12,046 nt of DNA from RUG11551 sp045546875 (GTDB taxonomy: Bacteria; Planctomycetota; Planctomycetia; Pirellulales; Thermoguttaceae). The stretch lies in the NCBI GenBank assembly GCA_045546875.1, contig JAZQDP010000497.1:1-12046 (forward strand), in the 5' to 3' direction. Position 1 is the first letter of the stretch. The number at the start of each line of letters is the position of its first letter. The notes beneath the pieces are model-generated. The model made no database searches. It saw only the letters and a list, made by a program, of their open reading frames with translations, and had not been told where the DNA came from. Below, piece by piece: positions 1-6,747 of this stretch. The position numbers were made by a program, and so were the translations under genes.

Positions 1-36
1 GACTTGCTCCTCAAAGATCACGGCGCCAAAGAATAG
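1..36 (+). CDS. C-terminal tail of an ankyrin-repeat protein (cut by the window edge)
   Basis: Frame 1 from the first base reads D-L-L-L-K-D-H-G-A-K-E followed by TAG at 34-36. The pattern (helix ending in LL, then a K-x-H-G-A-K terminus) is how ankyrin domains commonly end, and it closely resembles the end of the full-length ankyrin protein encoded on the opposite strand at 260-1474, which ends S-D-L-L-N-W-M-R-K-H-G-A-K-E-G. I infer that a second ankyrin gene enters from the left on the plus strand and converges on that one. Only 11 codons are visible, so the protein's size, domain content and localisation cannot be judged. A chance open frame is possible, but the resemblance makes this unlikely. 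Confidence 0.6.
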   Translation, partial: DLLLKDHGAKE

Positions 37-56
37 CGACGGAAAGTCGTTGCCTT

Positions 57-77
57 CCGGGGGCTTACGCACCCCGG
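57..77. repeat. GC-rich intergenic hairpin, possible planctomycete-type repeat
   Basis: CCGGGG at 57-62 pairs perfectly with CCCCGG at 72-77 across a 9-nt loop, GCTTACGCA. It lies 21 nt after the stop of the plus-strand ankyrin tail. There is no T tract after it, so it is not a textbook intrinsic terminator, although it could act as a weak one or protect an RNA 3' end. I recall similar GGGGCTTACGCCCC elements from planctomycete intergenic regions, but that is memory and was not checked. A smaller hairpin, CGAC-GGAAA-GTCG at 37-49, lies directly after the stop codon. Confidence 0.45.
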
Positions 78-156
78 CTCGCCAAAACCCGTGCATCGTG
101 AGATTTAGAAAATTGAACTCGCCCGAAAGTTGACGACAGACTAAGTTTTATTAAGC

Positions 157-245
157 GGTTAGCTCCAGGAACGCAAAGCGAGATTGACTTTATTCAATCT
201 CGTTGGGCGCTTCGATTCTTCTTGCAACTCACCGCTGGACTAACC
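157..245 (+). other. 89-nt nested stem-loop (structured RNA, 3' UTR element or MITE-like repeat)
   Basis: Three stems nest inside one another. The outer stem is 157-168 with 235-245 (11 pairs, bulged C163). The middle stem is 169-174 with 207-213 (6 pairs, bulged C210). The apical stem is 177-187 with 194-204 (11 pairs including one G-U), closed by a 6-nt loop. The only large unpaired stretch is 214-234. The G178-U203 wobble pairs in plus-strand RNA but becomes a C-A mismatch in minus-strand RNA, which weakly favours plus-sense function. The element sits between two convergent ankyrin genes, ending 14 nt beyond the stop codon of the minus-strand one. It could be a shared bidirectional termination region, a small RNA, or a short inverted-repeat mobile element. 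No flanking target duplication was recognised. Confidence 0.4.
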
Positions 246-259
246 ATTTACTGCTAATT

Positions 260-1474
260 CTAATCATCTGTATTGCCCTCTTTCGCGCCATGTTTTCTCA
301 TCCAATTAAGCAGGTCGCTATTATAATTACCTGAATAACTGGATGAAGCTTTATCCAATGGCGTTTCTCCATAAGAAGTTTTTTCATTAATATTCAATCC
401 CTGTTCAACTAACCACTTAACCAGTTCCAGATTTCCACTGAATACCGCGCAATGCAATACAGTCCTATTGCCATCGGCTTTTGCGTTGATATCCAATCCT
501 TGTTCAACTAACCACTGAATCAATTCCAGATTACCGCTATAAGAAGCCAAATGTAAAATGGTAAGATTATCATCAGATTTTACATTGATATCCGCGCCAT
601 GTTCAACCAGACATTTAACTAATTCAAGGTTGCCACTATCGGCAACATTCTGTAATACCGTCTCGCCGTCCTCGGTTTTCACGTTAACGTCAGCGCCCTG
701 TTCAACGAGCCATTGGATAATATTCCAATTTTCATAATCTGCTGCACAATACATGACAGACTCGTTTTTCTCGGTTTTTGCGTTAATATCCAGTCCCTGT
801 TTGACTAACCATTCAACCAATTCCAGATTATCGTTTACACTCTCTGCGGCGCTATGAAGTATAGTCTTTCCATCGTCCCTTTTTGCATTGACGTCTGCAC
901 CCTGTTTAACTAACCATTCAACCAATTCCAGATTGCCGCTTTCTGCGGCGCAATGTAAGACGGTATCCCCATCATCTGATTTTGCTTTGACGTCCAGCCC
1001 TCTATCAGCCAACCATTCAACCAGCGCCAAGTTGCCGCTTCCAGCGGCGCAATGCATAATTGTAAGTCCGTAATCCGTTTTTAAGTTAATGTCCAATCCT
1101 TCATACATCAACCATTTAACCATTTCCATATTACCGCTTCCTGCAGCCGAATGCAAAACTGAATATTCACCATAGGCTTTTGCGTTGATGTTTGCTCTCT
1201 TTTTTACCAGCCATTTAACCAAATCCAAATTGCCGCTTCCGGCAGCTAAATGCAAAATTGATAAACCACATTCGTCTTTAGAGTTAATGCTCAATCCCAG
1301 TTTAGCCAGTCGTTGAACGCGCTTTAAATTCCCTGCTCTTGCAGCATCAAAAAAGGCAGAAATAATCCGTTTTCTGAGCTCAAACAAGAGAACTATTATT
1401 ATGATTAAAAGAATAATGGTAATCTTTGGATGATTATAAAAATAGTTTATGACATTATTAAAAATACATTGCAT
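260..1474 (-). CDS. Membrane-anchored ankyrin-repeat protein (11 repeats)
   Basis: The 404-aa protein has a short N-terminus, one strongly hydrophobic segment at about residues 17-32 (isoleucine/leucine-rich, followed by R-K-R), then 11 consecutive ankyrin repeats at about 37-397. Most repeats are 33 residues with the consensus T-x-L-H-x-A-A-x-S-G-N-L-E-L-V-x-W-L-V-x-x-G-x-D-I-N-x-K. Repeat 6 carries a two-residue insertion and the last repeat is degenerate. Ankyrin arrays are protein-binding scaffolds; no catalytic domain is present. The basic residues after the hydrophobic segment suggest an inner-membrane anchor with the array in the cytoplasm, but an uncleaved signal with the opposite topology is possible. 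The ATG start is supported by AGGAG at 1485-1489, 10 nt upstream. The gene follows rfbH by 88 nt and converges on another ankyrin gene at the left edge. Its binding partner is unknown. Confidence 0.88.
   Translation of the reverse strand: MQCIFNNVINYFYNHPKITIILLIIIIVLLFELRKRIISAFFDAARAGNLKRVQRLAKLGLSINSKDECGLSILHLAAGSGNLDLVKWLVKKRANINAKAYGEYSVLHSAAGSGNMEMVKWLMYEGLDINLKTDYGLTIMHCAAGSGNLALVEWLADRGLDVKAKSDDGDTVLHCAAESGNLELVEWLVKQGADVNAKRDDGKTILHSAAESVNDNLELVEWLVKQGLDINAKTEKNESVMYCAADYENWNIIQWLVEQGADVNVKTEDGETVLQNVADSGNLELVKCLVEHGADINVKSDDNLTILHLASYSGNLELIQWLVEQGLDINAKADGNRTVLHCAVFSGNLELVKWLVEQGLNINEKTSYGETPLDKASSSYSGNYNSDLLNWMRKHGAKEGNTDD
284..1366 (-). repeat. Tandem ~99-bp ankyrin-coding repeats
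   Basis: The eleven ankyrin units are visible at DNA level as 99-bp periodic sequence; AACCATTCAACCAATTCCAG-like segments recur about once per unit. Units 4, 5, 6, 9 and 10 are the most alike, which suggests relatively recent internal duplication or gene conversion. One unit (residues 203-237) is 6 bp longer than the others. Arrays of this kind are prone to copy-number change and to assembly collapse. Confidence 0.75.
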
Positions 1475-1562
1475 AACAACTACGCTCCTATAGCTGGGTT
1501 ATAATGAAATGGATAAATGGCAAATAGTTCTAATTGTTACTCATGTATTAATATAAGGATTG

Positions 1563-2903
1563 CTATTGCGCTGTCGCTCTTTCTATAATCGCGTCCGCCA
1601 TGTAGTCCAGCATGGGGATTGTCATGCCGGGATAGACGCCGATCCAGAACGTGTTGTTCATGATGTAGTCCGTTGTTTCCAGATTGCCAACAACGCGGAA
1701 GCCGTCGCCTGTGGCGCGCATGGCGTCGAAACACGGGTGTTTAATCAGATTCCCGGCGAAGAGCGCTCGCGTTTGAATCTTCTTCGATTCCAGGTACTGA
1801 ACCATCTCGTTGCGAGTAAACGGCGCGTTCGGTTTGACGGTCAGCAGGAATCCAAACCAGCTCGGGTCGGACAGCGGTTCCGGTTCCGGCAGAATAAAGA
1901 CGTCTTGCAGCCCGTCCAGGCGCTGACGCAGGCGGTTCCAGTTCTCTTTGCGCTTTTCGACGAACGCTGGGAATTTTTTCAGCTGAGCGCAGCCGATCGA
2001 CGCCTGTAAATCCGTTCCCTTGAGGTTGTATCCGCAATGACGATAGACGTATTTGTGGTCGTATCCTCGGGGAAGCTCTCCGAACTGTCCGGTAAATCGG
2101 CAGCCGCAGGTGTTGTCGACGCCGGAATCGCACCAGCAGTCGCGCCCCCAGTCGCGGTAGGAAAGCAGAATTCGACGCAGAAGCGGGTTGTTCGTATAAA
2201 CCGCGCCGCCTTCTCCGGTTGTTAAATGATGAGGCGGATAGAAGCTCGACGTTCCGATGTCGCCGAACGTCCCGGTAAACTGCCCGTCGTACAACGCCCC
2301 GAGCGCGTCACAGTTGTCCTCGACAAGCCAGAGTTTGTATTTTTCGCAAAACGCCTTGACTGCGTTAAGATTGAACGGGTTCCCCAGCGTATGGGCTATC
2401 ATAACAGCTTTGGTTTTGTCGTTGACCGCGTTTTCCAGCTGAGTTACGTCAATATTGTATGAGGGCAAGGCAACGTCAACGAAAACGGGAACGGCGCCGT
2501 ACTGAATAATCGGGGCAACGGTTGTCGGGAATCCGGCGGCGACGGTAATGACTTCGTCTCCGCGCTGGATTTTACGTTCGCCCAGCAGGTCAGACGTCAG
2601 CGCCATAAACGCCAGCAGGTTGGCGGACGACCCGGAGTTGACAAAGAACGCGAATTTCACGCCCAGGTATTGAGCCAGGCTCGACTCAAATTCTTTGGTA
2701 AACCGCCCGGCGGTAAGCCAGAATTCTAGCATGGCATCCGTCAGAGAGAGCATTTCCTGCTCGTCAAAAACGCGCCCGGCGTAATGAATCGGCGTAACGC
2801 CGGGAATGAATTCTTTGCCGGCGTTCTTGTGAACCAGCTTATAGTATTGAGTTACCTGTTCAAAGATGGACTGTCGGAGTTGTTCAATATTATTCTGTGT
2901 CAT
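1563..2903 (-). CDS. rfbH: CDP-4-keto-6-deoxy-D-glucose 3-dehydrase (RfbH/E1 type, PMP and [2Fe-2S])
   Basis: This 446-aa cytoplasmic DegT/DnrJ/EryC1/StrS-fold enzyme belongs to the lipopolysaccharide RfbH (DdhC/AscC, E1) group, which removes the C3 hydroxyl of CDP-4-keto-6-deoxyglucose on the way to 3,6-dideoxyhexoses. Near-signature stretches include G-D-E-V-I-T-V-A-A-G-F-P-T-T-V (115-129), A-H-T-L-G-N (170-175), E-D-N-C-D-A-L-G (195-202) and S-F-Y-P-P-H-H-L-T-T-G-E-G-G (220-233). His225 stands where aminotransferases have the PLP-binding lysine, the hallmark of a dehydrase. Cys198, 256, 258 and 266 reproduce the C-X57-C-X1-C-X7-C iron-sulfur pattern described for E1. The length is close to the usual size of about 437 aa. 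It is the last gene of the rfb operon, starting one base after the upstream stop codon without a visible Shine-Dalgarno, so translation is probably coupled. The partner reductase (E3) is not in the window. Confidence 0.93.
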   Translation of the reverse strand: MTQNNIEQLRQSIFEQVTQYYKLVHKNAGKEFIPGVTPIHYAGRVFDEQEMLSLTDAMLEFWLTAGRFTKEFESSLAQYLGVKFAFFVNSGSSANLLAFMALTSDLLGERKIQRGDEVITVAAGFPTTVAPIIQYGAVPVFVDVALPSYNIDVTQLENAVNDKTKAVMIAHTLGNPFNLNAVKAFCEKYKLWLVEDNCDALGALYDGQFTGTFGDIGTSSFYPPHHLTTGEGGAVYTNNPLLRRILLSYRDWGRDCWCDSGVDNTCGCRFTGQFGELPRGYDHKYVYRHCGYNLKGTDLQASIGCAQLKKFPAFVEKRKENWNRLRQRLDGLQDVFILPEPEPLSDPSWFGFLLTVKPNAPFTRNEMVQYLESKKIQTRALFAGNLIKHPCFDAMRATGDGFRVVGNLETTDYIMNNTFWIGVYPGMTIPMLDYMADAIIERATAQ

Positions 2904-2904
2904 T

Positions 2905-4542
2905 TTAATTTGCGTTTCGATATGCGATGTATATATTATTACCGTTAAAGTCTTTTAAATTAACATTTGTTGAGGGAAGATTGCACGGACCGATAACGGT
3001 ATAGTTGTTTTGACGCAGCAGGTCAAAGATTTCTTCATTAAAATAGAACAGAACAAGGGAATTGTTGTTTTGGATTTGTTCCCTGTATTCATCGCTTGAC
3101 CAACATCTGAAATGCGTAAATTGTCCTTTGAAGTTGGTTTGGTTGTTGAAGAATAACGGATACAGCCCATCGCGGGTAAAGTTGATAACCGGATCGTTGC
3201 GGTTCTCTTCCGGGATGGAATCGAGCATATCAAAAAAACGATCCCATTGAACCGCCAGCGTCTTATGGACTTTCATGTCTTTCAGAACGCCGGGGCGTTG
3301 AATTGTTTGAGCGTTTTGAACTCTGCTGACTGGGAAATAAAAATCGCTCATCGGGTCGTGAGCCAGATTATAAAACTTCTTTGTAACAGAAGCGAAAGGC
3401 AGCAGGAACAGTCCAACCGCCAGAACGACCGCAGCGACTTTAATAAACGGGATGGAATACTGCGTTTTGATCAGCGTTTGGATTGTATACGTCAAGGCGA
3501 TATATCCAATAATCCCACCCCAGAAAAAATGCCATGGGCAGGGGCAAGGGAAAAACTGATGTATCGACAGACCGGCAAAGACAAAGAGTATAATTATAGC
3601 GCTGATACGGCAATCATCGTCTTTCTTTGCAAAAAATGCGTAAGCAGAGCAAAAAAATCCAATTATCGTATTCCAAATCATTACAAAGTAAAAACCTCCC
3701 ACGCCGCCAAACAGAAAGAAGTTGATAATCGTAACAAATCTATTTGACGAATGACCCCCAGACAGGTTTCTTTCTGTAGCGGTATTGGCAAAATGCAATG
3801 CGCCTATGAACGTTTGGTTGATATACTGTTGAGTAACGTGATTTCTTATAATCCATAAAACAAATGGTAGGCTGACTACAATTGTACCGAGCAAAAACAA
3901 AAGGAATTGTTTTGCCAGCGTCTTTATGGGATAACGACGTCCTAAAAGCCAAAAAATCAGCATAGCGGGAAGCGCCAACTCGAAAACGATGCAAGTTTGT
4001 CTAAACCAGAACGGCAAGATTGACAATACGCCTGCTACAAAAAACGCGATTCCGTTTTGGGGTTTGTCAACGCACCATAACACAGCATAGAACGCCGCCA
4101 GCGAGAAGAACAGCGAAAACACTGACGACCACGGCTGGAATTCCCAGTAGTACATTGGCGCGTGAAGATAAAACAGCGCGATGGGAATCCATAAAAATTT
4201 AGCGTCTAAAAACCGTTTGGAAATCCAGTATATTAAAACGGCGGACAGCGCGTAAAAAAAGACGGACAGATTTTTCAAAACCAGCAGATTTACGCCAAAG
4301 ACGTACAACGCAGCAGCTTGAAAGAATACCGTCAAAATGCCGTAATGGGAATATGTTTGAGCGTACAGCGTCTGCCCACGGGCGACGTCGGCTGCGGCTT
4401 TGAACACGATGCCGTCGTGATGAGGATCGACGCCGTACTGCGCCCAGAATCCGAACCAAAGCAGCGTAAAGACAAACAATCCAGCGGATACAATCCAACA
4501 GGAACATTTCTTATCAGCAGAAATACTTTCAACGTCAGACAT
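2905..4542 (-). CDS. Polytopic membrane protein, probable GT-C/GT39-like glycosyltransferase
   Basis: The 545-aa protein has about 11-12 predicted transmembrane segments between residues 15 and 386 and a soluble C-terminal region (about 387-545). The first extracytoplasmic loop carries D-P-H-H-D-G (39-44); acidic residues in this position are typical of GT-C enzymes that use polyprenyl-phosphate sugars (PMT/ArnT-like), so Asp39 and Asp43 are candidate catalytic or metal-binding residues. A P-C-P-C-P-W-H stretch at 332-338 is unusual. The gene lies between rfbG and rfbH, with an 8-nt gap upstream and a 1-nt gap downstream, so it belongs to the deoxysugar operon. I infer a role in assembling or modifying the glycan that contains the CDP-derived sugar, on the outer face of the cytoplasmic membrane. 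A glycan polymerase or flippase-like role cannot be excluded. The family assignment rests on topology and one motif only. Base composition looks more AT-rich than in rfbG and rfbH. Confidence 0.72.
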   Translation of the reverse strand: MSDVESISADKKCSCWIVSAGLFVFTLLWFGFWAQYGVDPHHDGIVFKAAADVARGQTLYAQTYSHYGILTVFFQAAALYVFGVNLLVLKNLSVFFYALSAVLIYWISKRFLDAKFLWIPIALFYLHAPMYYWEFQPWSSVFSLFFSLAAFYAVLWCVDKPQNGIAFFVAGVLSILPFWFRQTCIVFELALPAMLIFWLLGRRYPIKTLAKQFLLFLLGTIVVSLPFVLWIIRNHVTQQYINQTFIGALHFANTATERNLSGGHSSNRFVTIINFFLFGGVGGFYFVMIWNTIIGFFCSAYAFFAKKDDDCRISAIIILFVFAGLSIHQFFPCPCPWHFFWGGIIGYIALTYTIQTLIKTQYSIPFIKVAAVVLAVGLFLLPFASVTKKFYNLAHDPMSDFYFPVSRVQNAQTIQRPGVLKDMKVHKTLAVQWDRFFDMLDSIPEENRNDPVINFTRDGLYPLFFNNQTNFKGQFTHFRCWSSDEYREQIQNNNSLVLFYFNEEIFDLLRQNNYTVIGPCNLPSTNVNLKDFNGNNIYIAYRNAN

Positions 4543-4550
4543 CGTTGGCT

Positions 4551-5606
4551 CTAATTATTTCTTTGTTCGCAATCGCGAATAAATTGTAGCATTTGTTCTG
4601 AACTCATACAGGCAGAATTCTCGTAATACGCTCTGTACCATTGCGCCGTTTTCTCCAGCGCGGTTTCTGTATTCCAGACGGGATTCCAGCCCAGAATCGT
4701 ATTGGCTTTGGTGCAGTCGAGCGTGAAATTTTTCGCCTCGTGAGGTGCGTCTTTGGGTTCGTTGATTTCAAACCGGATTTCCCGCCAGCTCTTTTGCAGT
4801 TCTGTAACACAGTCGAGAACGGTTCTCACGCCGTCAGACGGACCGAAGTTCCACGCCTGAGCGAATTCCCGGTTCCCTTCCAGCAGCTTTTGACCCAGCA
4901 TGAGGTATCCGCGCAGAGGTTCCAAAACGTGCTGCCACGGTCGGGTAGAACGCGGCGAACGAATCGAAACGGTTTCCCCCTTGGACGTCGCCTTGACAAT
5001 GTCGGGGATAAGCCTGTCGACTGACCAGTCGCCACCGCCGATAACGTTTCCCGCTCGGGCGCTTGCCAGCAATGGGGAACCGTCTTTGGAAAAGAACGAT
5101 CGCCGCCAGGCGGAAATCGCCAGTTCGGCGCAGCCCTTCGACGCGCTGTAGGGATCGTAGCCTCCCATCGGGTCGGATTCCCGATAGCCCCAGATTTGCT
5201 CTTTGTTTTCGTAGCATTTGTCGGTCGTGATTGCAACAATCGCCTTAACGGACGGCGTCTGGCGGCTCGCTTCCAAAACGTTGACTGTCCCCATCAGGTT
5301 AGTTGCAAACGTTTCGACGGGCTGCTGATACGACAGTCGAACCAGCGGCTGAGCCGCCAGATGGAACACGATTTCCGACTGGAAATCGGCAAAAGCCTTT
5401 TGAAGCGAATCGACGTCCAGAATATCGTTGAATTTATCTCGCTTATATCCCAGCAGTTCAAAATGATTGGGCTGCGTGTTGGGAGCCAGAGAATACCCGT
5501 AGACGTCAGCGCCCATGGACTCCAGCCAAAGGCGAAGCCACGACCCCTTGAACCCGGTGTCGCCGGTAAGAAAAACGCGTCGATTTTGATAAATGTCGTT
5601 GAACAT
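4551..5606 (-). CDS. rfbG: CDP-glucose 4,6-dehydratase
   Basis: This 351-aa extended-SDR enzyme converts CDP-D-glucose to CDP-4-keto-6-deoxy-D-glucose using bound NAD+, the second step of the CDP-deoxyhexose pathway in the cytoplasm. Visible motifs are the Rossmann T-G-D-T-G-F-K-G (14-21), H-L-A-A-Q-P-L-V (82-89), the catalytic T-T-D-K (127-130), D-P-Y-S-A-S-K with the Tyr153/Lys157 pair, R-A-G-N-V-I-G-G-G-D-W (184-194) and R-P-W-Q-H-V-L-E-P (222-230). The G-D-T-G-F-K-G and G-G-G-D-W variants are characteristic of RfbG rather than of RmlB (dTDP-glucose) or GMD (GDP-mannose). The length matches the family (about 355-360 aa). The ATG lies 6 nt after the rfbF stop, and a GGAAG inside the end of rfbF can serve as ribosome binding site. 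Assignment is also supported by rfbF immediately upstream. Confidence 0.94.
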   Translation of the reverse strand: MFNDIYQNRRVFLTGDTGFKGSWLRLWLESMGADVYGYSLAPNTQPNHFELLGYKRDKFNDILDVDSLQKAFADFQSEIVFHLAAQPLVRLSYQQPVETFATNLMGTVNVLEASRQTPSVKAIVAITTDKCYENKEQIWGYRESDPMGGYDPYSASKGCAELAISAWRRSFFSKDGSPLLASARAGNVIGGGDWSVDRLIPDIVKATSKGETVSIRSPRSTRPWQHVLEPLRGYLMLGQKLLEGNREFAQAWNFGPSDGVRTVLDCVTELQKSWREIRFEINEPKDAPHEAKNFTLDCTKANTILGWNPVWNTETALEKTAQWYRAYYENSACMSSEQMLQFIRDCEQRNN

Positions 5607-5612
5607 GGCGGG

Positions 5613-6482
5613 TTACTTCCAGTATTTTGTCCACGGGGCTTTGCCGGACTTCCATAAATCGTTGAGCAGCTGATATTCCCGGGGCGTGTCCATACACTGC
5701 CAGAACCCGGGATGTTCAAAAGCGGCGCATTGGTTGTCCTCCACCGCAAGGCGAAGCGGTTCCTGTTCAAAAAAACAGTCATAATCCGGGCTGATGTACT
5801 GTTCGACAAACTTCTTTTTGAGAACCATAAACCCGCCGTTGATAACGCCCTCGGTGCGAGCGGGCTTTTCGGTAAAGCCGTCAATATCTCCGGACGGCGA
5901 AACGCGCAGTTCTCCAAACCGTCCTTCCGGATGAACTGCGGTCAGCGTGAGCGCTTTCTTCTGCTTTTTATGAAACGCATACAGGTCGGCAATGTTGACG
6001 TCGCTGACGCCGTCCCCATAGGTGAGAAAGAAATCGGAATCCGTCACCTTGAGATGTCGGCTGGCAATCCGAACGCGCCCGCCGGTCATGGTTTCTTCTC
6101 CCGTATGTGCCAGCGTTACTTCCCAATCGGACTCCATATATTGATTATGATAGGTTACTTTCCCTTTGTCGCCCAGCCGGATGGTGATGTCCGTCGCGTG
6201 AGCGTGAAAATTGAGAAAATAGTCGATGAATTCCTCTTTTTTATAGCCCAAGCAGAGAATAAATCGATTCACGCCGAACGCAGCGTAGGTTCGCATAATA
6301 TGCCAGACAATCGGCTGCTCTCCAATAGGAACCATCGGTTTAGGCAGGATTTCGGAAACGTCTCGGAGTCGCGTTCCTTTGCCGCCGCACAAAATCATGG
6401 CGGGCGGCATCGGTTTGAGGGAAGTCTTGGGCATGTTGTATAACTGTTTTATTTGCGTAGAAAAGGTTATCGATAATCCCAT
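5613..6482 (-). CDS. rfbF: Glucose-1-phosphate cytidylyltransferase
   Basis: RfbF makes CDP-glucose from CTP and glucose-1-phosphate, the entry step of CDP-deoxyhexose synthesis. The protein is a single nucleotidyltransferase domain with G-G-K-G-T-R-L (33-39), K-P-M (48-50), the metal-binding T-Y-G-D-G-V-S-D (154-161), E-K-P (205-207), E-Q-E-P-L (239-243) and G-F-W-Q-C-M-D-T (259-266), all matching the enterobacterial RfbF pattern. It is the promoter-proximal gene of the four-gene operon. The 289 aa from the first ATG exceed the usual length of about 257, because some 28 residues precede the conserved M-I-L-C-G-G. An internal ATG at 6434 (273 aa) or 6410 would give a more typical length. No candidate start has a convincing Shine-Dalgarno, so the start is uncertain but the function is not. 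Confidence 0.94.
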   Translation of the reverse strand: MGLSITFSTQIKQLYNMPKTSLKPMPPAMILCGGKGTRLRDVSEILPKPMVPIGEQPIVWHIMRTYAAFGVNRFILCLGYKKEEFIDYFLNFHAHATDITIRLGDKGKVTYHNQYMESDWEVTLAHTGEETMTGGRVRIASRHLKVTDSDFFLTYGDGVSDVNIADLYAFHKKQKKALTLTAVHPEGRFGELRVSPSGDIDGFTEKPARTEGVINGGFMVLKKKFVEQYISPDYDCFFEQEPLRLAVEDNQCAAFEHPGFWQCMDTPREYQLLNDLWKSGKAPWTKYWK

Positions 6483-6747
6483 ATTATAAATAACCTAATA
6501 TATTATACAACATAATATCGGTTTTTGGGGATAGCAACCCTAATTTTTTATTTTTTATAGAAAATCAGAGAAATTTGCAATTACGGACATTTTGAGGATC
6601 TATTTGGATACAATGAAACGGAGGTTGCGAGTTACTACTTAGGCGATGCCTATGTGTAAACCCTTTTGGAGTAAAACGTTAGGCGATTTGATTCAACAAC
6701 GCAACTGTTTTTAGCGCTATTTTACCTGTTTCTTATCTAATCGGCTA
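6483..6747. other. Intergenic region between the ankyrin lipoprotein gene and rfbF
   Basis: This 265-nt gap has an AT-rich half next to rfbF (6483-6590) that presumably holds the operon promoter, and a more mixed half next to the ankyrin gene. It contains a short hairpin, TAGGC-GAT-GCCTA (6640-6652), and a second copy of TAGGCGAT at 6680-6687, 40 nt from the first. No open frame with a credible start, no tRNA-like fold and no clear intrinsic terminator for the upstream gene was seen. Confidence 0.4.
6500..6505 (-). promoter_or_regulatory. Candidate -10 element for the rfb operon
   Basis: Read on the minus strand, a perfect TATAAT lies in an AT-rich stretch just upstream of rfbF. A TTGCTA further upstream lies 24 nt away, too far for a standard -35, so the -35 element is unclear. 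Initiation about 7 nt downstream would leave a leader of only about 10 nt for the first ATG but about 58 nt for the ATG at 6434, which mildly favours the shorter RfbF. AT-rich DNA makes chance -10 matches common. Confidence 0.3.

Noticed and set aside
157..245. The nested stem-loop as an integron attC site
   Set aside because: The arms read GGTTAG on the left and CTAACC on the right, the reverse of the AAC-left, GTT-right order that attC needs.
284..1366. The 99-bp periodic repeats as a CRISPR-like or non-coding satellite array
   Set aside because: The period is exactly 33 codons in one continuous frame with the ankyrin consensus, so the repetition is explained by the protein.
1498..1523. 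TTGCCA and TATAAC as promoter of the 404-aa ankyrin gene
   Set aside because: The spacing is only 14 nt and both hexamers deviate from consensus, so I did not annotate it. The gene may be read from the rfb operon or from an unseen promoter.
1560..2009. 149-codon open frame on the plus strand opposite rfbH
   Set aside because: It overlaps the strongly conserved C-terminal part of RfbH in antisense and has no start signals or family resemblance.
5712..6443. 243-codon open frame on the plus strand opposite rfbF
   Set aside because: It lies entirely antisense to a gene with clear conserved motifs, its translation shows no recognisable domain, and no ribosome site or promoter was seen. It is best explained by codon bias of rfbF.
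6640..6687. GTTAGGC at 6679-6685 as part of an integron attC site
   Set aside because: The heptamer matches the GTTRRRY core, but no RYYYAAC partner lies at attC distance and there is no integrase or cassette array nearby. Treated as coincidence.
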